Positions 7,658 to 14,825 of a DNA stretch of 64,000 nucleotides are shown one piece after another; position 1 is the stretch's first letter; the number at the start of each line of letters is the position of its first letter. The notes beneath the pieces are model-generated. The model made no database searches. It was not told the DNA's origin and saw nothing but the letters and a program-made list of their open reading frames with translations. The translations under genes and the position numbers were made by a program. Source of the DNA: Vibrio aquaticus (GTDB lineage: Bacteria > Pseudomonadota > Gammaproteobacteria > Enterobacterales > Vibrionaceae); NCBI RefSeq assembly GCF_003970385.1, contig NZ_RXZH01000002.1:434001-498000 (forward strand), read 5' to 3'.

Positions 7658-8347
7658 ATGCAGCAACAGAAAATCAGTAGTAAGCAAATTGCCGATATGG
7701 AAAGCCGGTATCGTGCGAGGTTAATCAACAGCTTAAGTGGCTTCAAAAGTGCAAATATGGTGGCTACGGTTGATGCGGAAGGGCAACCCAACCTTGCTAT
7801 CGTCAGCTCAGTGATTCATCTCGGCTCCAATCCGCCTTTATTAGGCTTTATCAGTCGTCCTAACTCGGTGCAACGGCACACGTTGGAAAACATCCTCCAG
7901 GTTGGTGCTTTTACCTTAAATTCGGTCGAAGCTGACTTTGCCTCACTCGCACACCAAACGTCAGCGCGCTATCCTAAGCACCAAAGTGAGTTTGAAGCAG
8001 TGGGTCTGACCCCTCAATTTGACAACGAATTCGCCGCGCCATTTGTTTTAGAAAGCAGTGTAAAAATCGCATTGAGTCTGAAAGAGCACCAGACAATTAG
8101 GAGCAATAATACCGAAATGGTGATTGGTCAGATTGAGGCGATTCATCTTCCGAGAGAGATTGTTCAACCCGATGGTTATTTAGATATAGAGGGGATGGAG
8201 TGGGTGACGATCAGCGGCTTAGACAGCTACCATGTGACTCAACGATTGTTTCGACTGGAATACGCCAAGCCTGACAAAGCGCTAGTGCCTCTTTCTACAA
8301 ACGGAGAACAAAGCGAATGGCCGAGCGAACCCGATAAGTTGTCTTAG
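7658..8347 (+). CDS. flavin reductase-like FMN-binding protein
   Basis: A 229-residue protein with the split-barrel FMN-binding fold of the flavin-reductase-like family: ATVDAEGQPNLAIVSSV and a PPLLGFISRP block typical of FMN phosphate contacts, then TLENILQVGAFTLN. A partner or substrate is not indicated. The ATG at 7658 is chosen because an earlier in-frame start (7607) lies in front of and inside the terminator of the preceding gene; CGGAAT is the likely ribosome site. The last 20 residues look disordered. Redox role is by family only. Confidence 0.75.
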   Translation: MQQQKISSKQIADMESRYRARLINSLSGFKSANMVATVDAEGQPNLAIVSSVIHLGSNPPLLGFISRPNSVQRHTLENILQVGAFTLNSVEADFASLAHQTSARYPKHQSEFEAVGLTPQFDNEFAAPFVLESSVKIALSLKEHQTIRSNNTEMVIGQIEAIHLPREIVQPDGYLDIEGMEWVTISGLDSYHVTQRLFRLEYAKPDKALVPLSTNGEQSEWPSEPDKLS

Positions 8348-8476
8348 CATGCTTGCAAACAACAAACGAGCGTTTATGAAGTGATTCTCGTTAAGGATAG
8401 ATGATAAAAAGAGTCCGTAGAGGTAACATGAATAAACGGGCCAGAGAGCGAGCAGAATCTTAATTAGGGAAACCCA

Positions 8477-8881
8477 ATGGACAAGGATGTCAAAAATCAC
8501 TTCGAACAATACCCAGAACATGCTCGTCTAAGACTCATTGAACTGCGAGAACTTCTCTTCGCAATAGCTGCGGAGTTCGATGCAGGCGAGGTTGACGAAT
8601 CCCTAAAATGGGGCGAGCCGAGCTACAACGTTAAGGCAGGAAGCCTTGTTAGAATGGACTGGAAGCTAAAATCGCCCAACGACTATTATCTGTTTTTTCA
8701 TTGTCAGACCAAGCTAGTGGATACGTTCCGAGAGTTATATGGCGAAGTGCTAAGATTCCAAGGCAATAGGGCGATCGTTCTAACGTTATCTGAGCCTTTA
8801 CCTCAAGCACCCATTAAACATTGCTTAGAGCTCGCATTAACCTATCAGCAGCGTAAGCATTTACCATTGCTTGGTGCGTAG
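8477..8881 (+). CDS. DUF1801 domain protein
   Basis: A 134-residue cytoplasmic protein with the DUF1801 (YdhG-like) pattern: an N-terminal helix with LRELLFAIA, the characteristic LKWGEPSYNV block (about residues 44-53), and a C-terminal aromatic/basic region. No catalytic function is established for the family. The ATG has AGGGAAA upstream. It stands alone between short intergenic regions. Confidence 0.8.
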   Translation: MDKDVKNHFEQYPEHARLRLIELRELLFAIAAEFDAGEVDESLKWGEPSYNVKAGSLVRMDWKLKSPNDYYLFFHCQTKLVDTFRELYGEVLRFQGNRAIVLTLSEPLPQAPIKHCLELALTYQQRKHLPLLGA

Positions 8882-8900
8882 AGTTTCGCAAGCTTTTGTT

Positions 8901-8936
8901 TGAGTGACTTAGTGAGTGACTTAGTGAGCGACTTGA
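8901..8936. repeat. 12-bp tandem repeat, three copies
   Basis: Two exact copies of TGAGTGACTTAG and a third with three changes lie directly after the DUF1801 gene. It is too short to be a known element and probably arose by slippage. Confidence 0.8.
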
Positions 8937-9062
8937 GTAGCGAAAGTTATTCAACTGGGTAGGGCGTGAGAGCCATGCGTTCTGAGATTTAGCCACTGAA
9001 CCTCTACAAGGCGCTACCCTGATGGTGATACAATCTGCGCATCAGAATTATTGAGAAACTCT

Positions 9063-9401
9063 ATGTTCATCCATCACGTTAACGGTATTGACTGGCTGGT
9101 GATTACCGCTTTTGAAGAACTGAAACCTATATTTATCGAAGACGCTGGGCCGATCCCTTCTTGCTTCTCTATTGACAGCGAACTTAGCCTGATCGATCAA
9201 GCCAAACGCACTTTTGGATATCTACCTAATCTCAACGGCGTAATTACCGATACCGGTACTTTTCAAAGAAAGGATAACGAAGAAGACTTGAATCCGCAGC
9301 TTGCCTGCTTAGTTGAGGGGCGTGGTCGAGTGTTTATCTATCACGGTGGTTTTGTCGCTTTTGTGGATGACGAGCAAAGCTTTATTACCCGTTTAGACTG
9401 A
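9063..9401 (+). CDS. conserved hypothetical protein (112 aa)
   Basis: A 112-residue soluble protein that I do not recognise. It has alternating hydrophobic and acidic segments and no signal peptide. The ATG at 9063 (start MFIHHVNG) is preferred to one four codons earlier because GAGAAA sits at proper spacing. An imperfect hairpin follows the stop codon (9445-9481). Neighbours give no functional hint. Confidence 0.65.
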   Translation: MFIHHVNGIDWLVITAFEELKPIFIEDAGPIPSCFSIDSELSLIDQAKRTFGYLPNLNGVITDTGTFQRKDNEEDLNPQLACLVEGRGRVFIYHGGFVAFVDDEQSFITRLD

Positions 9402-9444
9402 AAGCAACCCAGTCAGCTGAAAGCGGCGAACTGGCACTTTACCT

Positions 9445-9481
9445 AAGGCTTTGTATCGAAAATCGAAATATAAAGCCTTAG
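9445..9481. terminator. hairpin between convergent genes
   Basis: Perfect 9-bp arms TAAGGCTTT and AAAGCCTTA, 19 nt apart, lie between the stop codons of the converging genes at 9063 and 9518. There is no T-tract, so termination is plausible but unproven. Confidence 0.45.
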
Positions 9482-9517
9482 TACTCGTAACAACCTAATT
9501 CACTTTCATTGATGATT

Positions 9518-9823
9518 TCACTTACGATTTTGCTGAGTTTCGTAACTGATTAGTTTAGCGACGTTCTTTAGCTGAACTCCAACCTTACTAAACGCTTGTT
9601 GGACCGTTGCAGAGACATGCTGCGGGCCTTCTCCTTGCAAAAAGTTTGCTCTATCTTGATTGGTGTCGAATACGCAGATAATTTTTAAGCTCTGTGGAAA
9701 TGAAGAGTAGTTGACCGTATGCGTCACCCAGAGAAAACCATCGTAGCCTTTTAGTGTATCTTCACAAACATCGGTTAACACTTCTCGAATCTGGTTTTCG
9801 ATCTTCTTATCTGATTTGCGCAT
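9518..9823 (-). CDS. conserved hypothetical protein (101 aa)
   Basis: A 101-residue protein with a basic start (MRKSDKKIENQI) and a central WVTHTVNYSSFPQSL block. I recall similar vibrio/Shewanella proteins sometimes labelled as Fis-family regulators, but no helix-turn-helix is evident here, so that label is not used. The strand is opposite to its neighbours. No function is proposed. Confidence 0.65.
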   Translation of the reverse strand: MRKSDKKIENQIREVLTDVCEDTLKGYDGFLWVTHTVNYSSFPQSLKIICVFDTNQDRANFLQGEGPQHVSATVQQAFSKVGVQLKNVAKLISYETQQNRK

Positions 9824-10055
9824 CAGGCTAATTCCCTCTTTTTTAACGCTTTTAGCTGAGAGTGTATCTTAACATCTAAAATGGTGTCCGGCTTTATTAG
9901 ACCACTACAGTAATTGTTAAATAGGCTCTAGGTTAGTGGAGCAATTAGGGTAGTGCCATTTGGAAATAATTCGTCAAGTCGTTACAAACTCATTTAGCGA
10001 GAACTAAAGCTTTTCTCTAAATATAAATTATAAATTAATAATTTTAGGCTATTCA

Positions 10056-10109
10056 ATGAAAGACTTTAGGTTGGAAGCTCTTAATTTACACCGCAGGGCA
10101 GGCAGCTAA
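10056..10109 (+). CDS. possible 17-codon upstream frame of the oxygenase gene
   Basis: ATG at 10056 opens a 17-codon frame (MKDFRLEALNLHRRAGS) that stops 2 nt before the oxygenase ATG at 10112. Since the oxygenase has only a weak ribosome site, translation could be coupled. No clear ribosome site precedes the small frame, so confidence is low. The upstream 230 bp are very AT-rich and hold no recognised gene. Confidence 0.2.
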   Translation: MKDFRLEALNLHRRAGS

Positions 10110-10111
10110 TC

Positions 10112-11113
10112 ATGGAACAGAGTAAAGGATTGACGAGAGAGCAAATCAAGCGTTTTCACCGAGATGGCTATATAGGTCCATTACCGAGGTTCGCAAATGT
10201 CGAATTAATTAAAGATGTTTTAAAGGAAGTTAGGGAGATAGCTCAAAGCCCAGAGCCTCATCCTCTGTATGGTCGTTACTCTGTCCGGGATTGGCATTTA
10301 GTATCGACGGAAATTAAAGAGTTGATCACAGATTCAGCTTTGATCCCACAGCTACAGTCTCTAATTGGAGGTGATCTAGCTCTTTGGCGCTCAAAAATTT
10401 TTCACAAGCAATCTGGTGAGAATGGTACAGGCTGGCACCAAGAGTGGGGGGATTTCGATGGTGAAGAAATTGGCAATAATAAGCCTAGTTTAAGGCCCAA
10501 ACAAGAAAGGCGAGATCATTGGTGGAATTTAACAGTTTGGGTCGCTCTTACTGATGTTGAGCTTGATTGTGCTCCGTTGCGCTTCATTCGTGGTTCACAT
10601 AAAAAACAATATCCTAAAACCATGGTTCCGATGACAGAATCTGAGTTCTGGCATGATCCTTTTATTGACTGTAAAACAATCGAAGACGTTGTCGAAAGGG
10701 CGAATAATTACACATTAGTATTGGACGTTGATACCAGCGGGCTTTTTGAAAATTATCAAATTAGTGGGAAAACATTCGAGGATGTTAAAGCCTATGTTCG
10801 AGCTGAGCTTGCAAAACTACCTGCAAAAAAAACATTGGGTGTAGACGAGAGCCAAGAAGATATAGTGACGATCCCTATGAAAAAAGGGGAATTTGTTATT
10901 TTCACAGAAAGAACTATGCATGGCTCTCTTCCTAATACATCTGCTAATGACCGGTTTGGCATTAATTTTAGAGTGACGACAACGGATACGGAAATTTATC
11001 CACTTCGACATTTGGGCGACTTTACTGATGGTTCAAACATAGATATCACAAAACATTCTAGCTTACTGCTCTCTGGTAAGGATCTCTCTAACACACGTAA
11101 TAGTTATACGTGA
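10112..11113 (+). CDS. Fe(II)/2-oxoglutarate oxygenase of the PhyH / SyrB2-like family
   Basis: A 333-residue cytoplasmic oxygenase with the architecture of SyrB2-type chlorinating enzymes and phytanoyl-CoA hydroxylases. GWHQEWGD (about residues 109-116) supplies the proximal His and a Glu two positions on; TVWVALTD and LRFIRGSH follow in the SyrB2-like order; KGEFVIFTERTMHGS supplies the distal His and RFGINFR the 2-oxoglutarate Arg. Halogenases have Ala or Gly where this protein has Glu, so hydroxylation rather than chlorination is predicted. HxE ligands are known in amino-acid hydroxylases such as AsnO and VioC. It is first gene of a three-gene cassette with an SHMT-like enzyme 16 nt downstream. 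Base composition is AT-richer than neighbours. Substrate unknown. Confidence 0.85.
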   Translation: MEQSKGLTREQIKRFHRDGYIGPLPRFANVELIKDVLKEVREIAQSPEPHPLYGRYSVRDWHLVSTEIKELITDSALIPQLQSLIGGDLALWRSKIFHKQSGENGTGWHQEWGDFDGEEIGNNKPSLRPKQERRDHWWNLTVWVALTDVELDCAPLRFIRGSHKKQYPKTMVPMTESEFWHDPFIDCKTIEDVVERANNYTLVLDVDTSGLFENYQISGKTFEDVKAYVRAELAKLPAKKTLGVDESQEDIVTIPMKKGEFVIFTERTMHGSLPNTSANDRFGINFRVTTTDTEIYPLRHLGDFTDGSNIDITKHSSLLLSGKDLSNTRNSYT

Positions 11114-11129
11114 GAAGGGAGGTTAGAAA

Positions 11130-12455
11130 GTGATTATCAACAAACAAATGCATGACATGAATATTCTGAATGATGCTTCTGTCTTACTTGGGTGTTCGAC
11201 TTCTAAAGAGCTCTATCAAAAATTAAGAGCTCTGATAGAGCGACACGATACTGTGAGAGTGAAGACAGGAATAAATCTTGTGGCAGCAGAAGGCCCTATG
11301 AGTTCACAAGCTCGGCGACTACTAAGTTGTGACTTGGGGTCTAGAGCCTCAGGCGGATCTATTGGACGAAATAACCGTTTTTTTACGGGGCTTGATCAAG
11401 CTGATGAAATAGAAGCGCTTTGCATAGTATTACTTAAGGAATTATTTGAATGTAATCATGCAGACCCTAGGCTTTTAGGAGGGCTTCATGCTAATACAGT
11501 TGTCTACGCAGTTCTCAAAAACCACTTCAAAGTATCAGACATGTCCACCCTCAATACATTTTATGGTGGTAACTCTAGTAACCATAATTTGGGCCCCCCG
11601 GGGATCTTGAACTACTCCATTTCAGAGCTTCCTGTGGATCCGAATACCCTCGAAATTGACTTAAACGCCTTTGAATACATGGCTAAGTTTAGACAACCGA
11701 AATTAGTGAGTTTAGGTGCAGGTCTCAATCTTTTTCCCTTTCCTGTAAAAGAGATAAAAGACATTATTTCTCGTTGGGGAGGGATGTTACTTTTTGATGG
11801 CTCACACCAAGCAGGGTTGATAGCTGGTGGGGTTTACCCAAACCCTTTATCTTTGGGAGCTGATATCTACACTGCATCGACAGGAAAGACGTTTAGTGGC
11901 CCTCAGGGAGGAATGATTTGTTGGAATTCGGAAAAGTTTTCTTCTCCGGTTAGCACGACTATATTCCCAAAGCTAACTGGTTCACATCAACTTAATCGAA
12001 TTGCTGCCCTGACGCTCTCATGCTTAGAATTAAAGGAGTATGGCCATGAATATATGGCGCAGGGGATACTTAATGCTAGGCAACTTGCTAGTAACTTACA
12101 GGCGCACGGATTGGATGTCCTCTGCTCTGATGAAGGCTTTACCGAAACTCATCAAGTTGTTGTGAAATGGACTCAAGAAGAAGGTGCTCGTTTAGCATGC
12201 TATCGTCTAGCTGATGTTGGGGTTTTTGCTAATGCAGTCCCACTCCCTGAAGATAGAGAGTTGTTATCCGGGATACGTTTTGGTGTAACAGAAATTACTC
12301 GATTAGGGGTCACACAAAGTCAAATAGTTGTTTTAGCTGAGGTAGTCGCAGGCGTTCTACAAGGTAATTACAATTTGAAGGAGGCGCGTAATGTAGTAGT
12401 TGAGTTAGCTTCAACATTTTCTGACTTTAAATATTGCTTGGAGGGTGGACAATGA
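11130..12455 (+). CDS. divergent SHMT-like PLP enzyme (aldolase/transaldolase candidate)
   Basis: A 441-residue fold-type I PLP enzyme aligned by eye with serine hydroxymethyltransferase. Kept: NLVAAEG (folate-site Glu region), LLGGLHANTVVYAVL, DGSHQAGLIAGG (Asp and His of the cofactor site), the Schiff-base Lys in STGKTFSGPQGG (about residue 253) and SGIRFG with the carboxylate Arg. Changed: the THKT of SHMT is TGKT, and the active-site Tyr motif RYYGG is RFFTG. These changes argue against housekeeping SHMT and for an aldolase, transaldolase or alpha-alkylation role on amino acids. Start is GTG with GGAGG at 7 nt. Its stop overlaps the LysE start (ATGA). Confidence 0.82.
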   Translation: MIINKQMHDMNILNDASVLLGCSTSKELYQKLRALIERHDTVRVKTGINLVAAEGPMSSQARRLLSCDLGSRASGGSIGRNNRFFTGLDQADEIEALCIVLLKELFECNHADPRLLGGLHANTVVYAVLKNHFKVSDMSTLNTFYGGNSSNHNLGPPGILNYSISELPVDPNTLEIDLNAFEYMAKFRQPKLVSLGAGLNLFPFPVKEIKDIISRWGGMLLFDGSHQAGLIAGGVYPNPLSLGADIYTASTGKTFSGPQGGMICWNSEKFSSPVSTTIFPKLTGSHQLNRIAALTLSCLELKEYGHEYMAQGILNARQLASNLQAHGLDVLCSDEGFTETHQVVVKWTQEEGARLACYRLADVGVFANAVPLPEDRELLSGIRFGVTEITRLGVTQSQIVVLAEVVAGVLQGNYNLKEARNVVVELASTFSDFKYCLEGGQ

Positions 12456-13084
12456 TTTCAATTCCAGAATTGTTTACCTACTTATTTGTTACGTTGCTAT
12501 ATGCGTTTATGCCGGGTCCTGCAATGCTTTACAGTATTGCTCAAGCAGTGTCAGGAGGGAAGAAAGTAGGAATTATGGCAGCTTTTGGCCTTCATATAGG
12601 GGGGTATTTTCATGTGATATTGGCTGTATTAGGCTTGTCTTCGGTGCTTTTAGCTAATCCTTCTCTCTATTCTGCCATTCAAAAGCTAGGAGCTCTCTAT
12701 CTTATTTGGTTAGGTTTCCACCGCATCTATCTAACAAAGAAAGTACGTATAACTTCTTTTGAAAGCAACCTTACCTCCCCTAAAAGAACGTTCATTGATA
12801 GTGTCATTGTAGATGTTCTGAACCCTAAAGCCGCAATTTTTTATCTTGCTTTTCTTCCACAGTTTGTGAATGAAGCAGGAAGTATTGCTGTTTGGCTCCA
12901 ACTACTTATTTTGGGAGTTGTTACGAATTTAATGTTTAGCAGCGCTGATCTTTTAAGTGTTTTGATGGCGAGTCATCTACAGAAAAAGTTTCAAGCAAGA
13001 AGTAACTGGGTTGATTTTTTCTCAAGGTGGTCCGGTAGTATTTTTATACTGTTAGGTGTGATGGCCTTGGTAAACTCCTCGTAA
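12452..13084 (+). CDS. LysE/RhtB-family amino acid exporter
   Basis: A 210-residue inner-membrane exporter with about six helices. The family signature is near the N-terminus (YAFMPGPAMLYSIAQ, with PGP), and a DVLNPKAAIFYLAFLPQF block marks the second half. LysE/RhtB proteins export amino acids or their derivatives. ATG at 12452 overlaps the stop of the PLP enzyme by 4 nt and has GGAGGGTGG upstream, which decides against the in-frame TTG/ATG at 12434. Co-translation with an oxygenase and a PLP enzyme suggests it secretes their product or relieves its toxicity. Confidence 0.9.
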   Translation: MISIPELFTYLFVTLLYAFMPGPAMLYSIAQAVSGGKKVGIMAAFGLHIGGYFHVILAVLGLSSVLLANPSLYSAIQKLGALYLIWLGFHRIYLTKKVRITSFESNLTSPKRTFIDSVIVDVLNPKAAIFYLAFLPQFVNEAGSIAVWLQLLILGVVTNLMFSSADLLSVLMASHLQKKFQARSNWVDFFSRWSGSIFILLGVMALVNSS

Positions 13085-13090
13085 AATTAG

Positions 13091-13309
13091 TATGCAATAG
13101 ATTGTCTTATCTATAAGAACAATCTAGCTATCGACTTCGACAGCCTTAAAGTACAGACCTATGGCAAAGTTGTAGCGAATTGTGAAATTGATTCTCCGAA
13201 TATTTTAAGTAGCCAACTTAAGGAAGTGCAAACCGGACACTTTGGTATTGAAGGCACTTTCAGATATGTTCTAGAGTTAAAGAACAAATTAGGTGAGACC
13301 GTAATTTGA
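13091..13309 (+). pseudogene. 3' stub of a truncated gene
   Basis: A frame open from 13091 to a TGA at 13307-13309 has no start codon and no ribosome site, yet reads like a real protein C-terminus (for example LAIDFDSLKVQTYGK and TFRYVLELKNKLGETVI, alternating beta-strand pattern). A stop at 13088 closes it on the left. It begins a few bases after the LysE gene, as if the three-gene cassette replaced the 5' part. The family was not recognised. Confidence 0.5.
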
Positions 13310-13322
13310 AGAAAATTGAGAG

Positions 13323-13344
13323 CGTTTTTGAGGCTTCAAAAACG
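13323..13344. repeat. hairpin upstream of a terminator
   Basis: Perfect 9-bp arms CGTTTTTGA and TCAAAAACG around a 4-nt loop, 2 nt before the larger hairpin at 13347. It may be a second terminator or a structural companion to it. Confidence 0.5.
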
Positions 13345-13346
13345 GT

Positions 13347-13377
13347 GAAACCCCGATGTTGGTAGCATCGGGGTTTC
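13347..13377. terminator. bidirectional terminator downstream of rplY and the cassette
   Basis: Perfect 12-bp arms GAAACCCCGATG and CATCGGGGTTTC around a 7-nt loop, followed by T-rich sequence on both strands. It lies between the gene stub and the rplY stop codon and can serve both directions. Confidence 0.8.
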
Positions 13378-13462
13378 GAATTTTTAGACTTCTCGGATGG
13401 TAAGGCCGATTATCTTATATGCAAAAGGCTGGATTTAATCCGAATTAATTCCTGGTAGGGAA

Positions 13463-13741
13463 TTAGATGCGGATGAAGTCCATGTGCTCAACTTTTGGCT
13501 TGAACGCGTGACGTTGTACGTCTTGTGGCTTAACCTTAACTTCTGCGCCGTCGATCACTAGAGTGATTGCTTCGTAGAATTCTGGCTTGTCCATTTGGTT
13601 CATAACGTCATCGTGGTTAAGAACGATAGAAACTGCTGCTTCTTCACCGCCGTATACAACTGCAGGGAATTTACCAGCGTGACGTAGGCGGCGGCTCGCA
13701 CCTTTACCTAGTTCAGTACGTACTACTGCTTCAAATTTCAT
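13463..13741 (-). CDS. rplY: 50S ribosomal protein L25
   Basis: A 92-residue protein matching short-form L25 ([20 protein letters not shown] start, [15 protein letters not shown] end), which binds 5S rRNA in the large subunit. The start at 13741 is chosen from the family's conserved N-terminus and the GAGAGT site; upstream in-frame ATG codons lie in the leader. It is monocistronic. Gammaproteobacterial rplY is known to be autoregulated through its leader, and the region upstream here can fold. Confidence 0.95.
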   Translation of the reverse strand: MKFEAVVRTELGKGASRRLRHAGKFPAVVYGGEEAAVSIVLNHDDVMNQMDKPEFYEAITLVIDGAEVKVKPQDVQRHAFKPKVEHMDFIRI

Positions 13742-14079
13742 AGTATTACTCTCAAAATTTAAGATATTCATATTCACACTAACAATGCGACCTTGTCATG
13801 TGTGGTAAACGCTCAAGAGAAATTGGTAGTAACTCTGTAAGCGAGCGCGGATACTACCACTCTCTACCTATACTCGCAACTGATATTCGCAGTTCTGAGC
13901 CAATTTAACCGCATATAGAATCAAACGGTTAAGTTTAGTTCAGTTGCCGTCTCGCCTACCTTCTTCACTCTATGAACTCAATCTGAATAGAACGCTCACC
14001 CGCGGTTAAGTCAGGGGAGTGTAACTTAGTCGTCAACATAACGAAAAACGTCTATTCAGAACAAATTGAGGAGCCCACC
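13742..14079. other. divergent intergenic region rplY / glycosyltransferase
   Basis: About 338 bp with no gene. Read toward rplY it contains a stem with arms at 13825-13831 and 13852-13858 (GGTAGTA / TACTACC), roughly 85-115 nt upstream of the rplY start, which fits an L25 leader structure. Toward the right a GAGGAG ribosome site precedes the glycosyltransferase ATG; no clear promoter was recognised. Confidence 0.45.
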
Positions 14080-14808
14080 ATGAGCCCAGTTAGCATTGTA
14101 GTTATCACACTAAACGAAGAAAAGAGAATCGGTCGTTTGATGGAAGATCTAAGTAAGCAGACTCACAAAGAATTTGAAGTGATCGTTGTTGATTCAAACA
14201 GTGATGACGCAACAAGAGAAGTGGTTGCGGCTTATGAATCCTCTTTGCCAGCACTTACTGTTCACAAAATGGAGACACGCGGCGTGAGCCTAGGTCGAAA
14301 CACGGGGGCTTCATTAGCAAAACACGAACGCTTACTGTTTTTAGATGCGGACGTGCAACTTGATCCAACCTTTCTAGCCAATGCGGTGAGTCAGCTAGAT
14401 CAAAAGCAGCTAGAGGTCGCCGGTGTGTACATGGGGGCGAAAGATTTGCCGTTGGTACACAAGTTTGGTTACGGTCTGTTTAATTTGGGCTTGTTCACGA
14501 CTCAGTTCGTTTTCCCAACAGCAGTGGGTGCCTGTATTTTCTCGACAAAACGAGTCCATGAACAACTGAACGGTTTCGATGAAGAGATCGTACTCTGCGA
14601 AGACTGCGATTACGTAAAACGTGCAAGCAAAACATGGCGCTTCCGCTTTTTACCACTGACATTCGGCTTTGATCCCCGTCGTCTTGATCAAGATGGGGTG
14701 TTCAAAATGGGCGCAACGTATCTTAAAGCGAATCTACGTCGTCTGTTCTTCGGAGAGATGAGAAACAACGAAATGGAATACAAATTCGGTCACTACAAAG
14801 AGCAATAA
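14080..14808 (+). CDS. family 2 glycosyltransferase
   Basis: A 242-residue GT-A fold enzyme. It starts with SIVVITLNEEKRIGRL, has the VVDSNSDDAT nucleotide loop, the metal-binding LDADV (about residues 89-93) and an acidic ED motif (CEDCDYVKRA) near residue 180. Such enzymes transfer sugars from nucleotide donors to lipids or glycans. A membrane-associated helix may lie around residues 128-150. A GAGGAG ribosome site precedes the ATG. The DedA-LssY gene starts 17 nt downstream, so the pair is probably an operon acting at the membrane. Donor and acceptor are unknown. Confidence 0.87.
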   Translation: MSPVSIVVITLNEEKRIGRLMEDLSKQTHKEFEVIVVDSNSDDATREVVAAYESSLPALTVHKMETRGVSLGRNTGASLAKHERLLFLDADVQLDPTFLANAVSQLDQKQLEVAGVYMGAKDLPLVHKFGYGLFNLGLFTTQFVFPTAVGACIFSTKRVHEQLNGFDEEIVLCEDCDYVKRASKTWRFRFLPLTFGFDPRRLDQDGVFKMGATYLKANLRRLFFGEMRNNEMEYKFGHYKEQ

Positions 14809-14825
14809 TGGCTAGGTGATTGGAG

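Noticed and set aside
9518..9823. Annotation as a Fis-family transcription regulator
   Set aside because: No helix-turn-helix is visible; kept as hypothetical.
10112..13309. Integron cassette or prophage origin for the oxygenase cassette
   Set aside because: No integrase, attC-like site, transposase, or flanking direct repeat was found by eye; origin left open.
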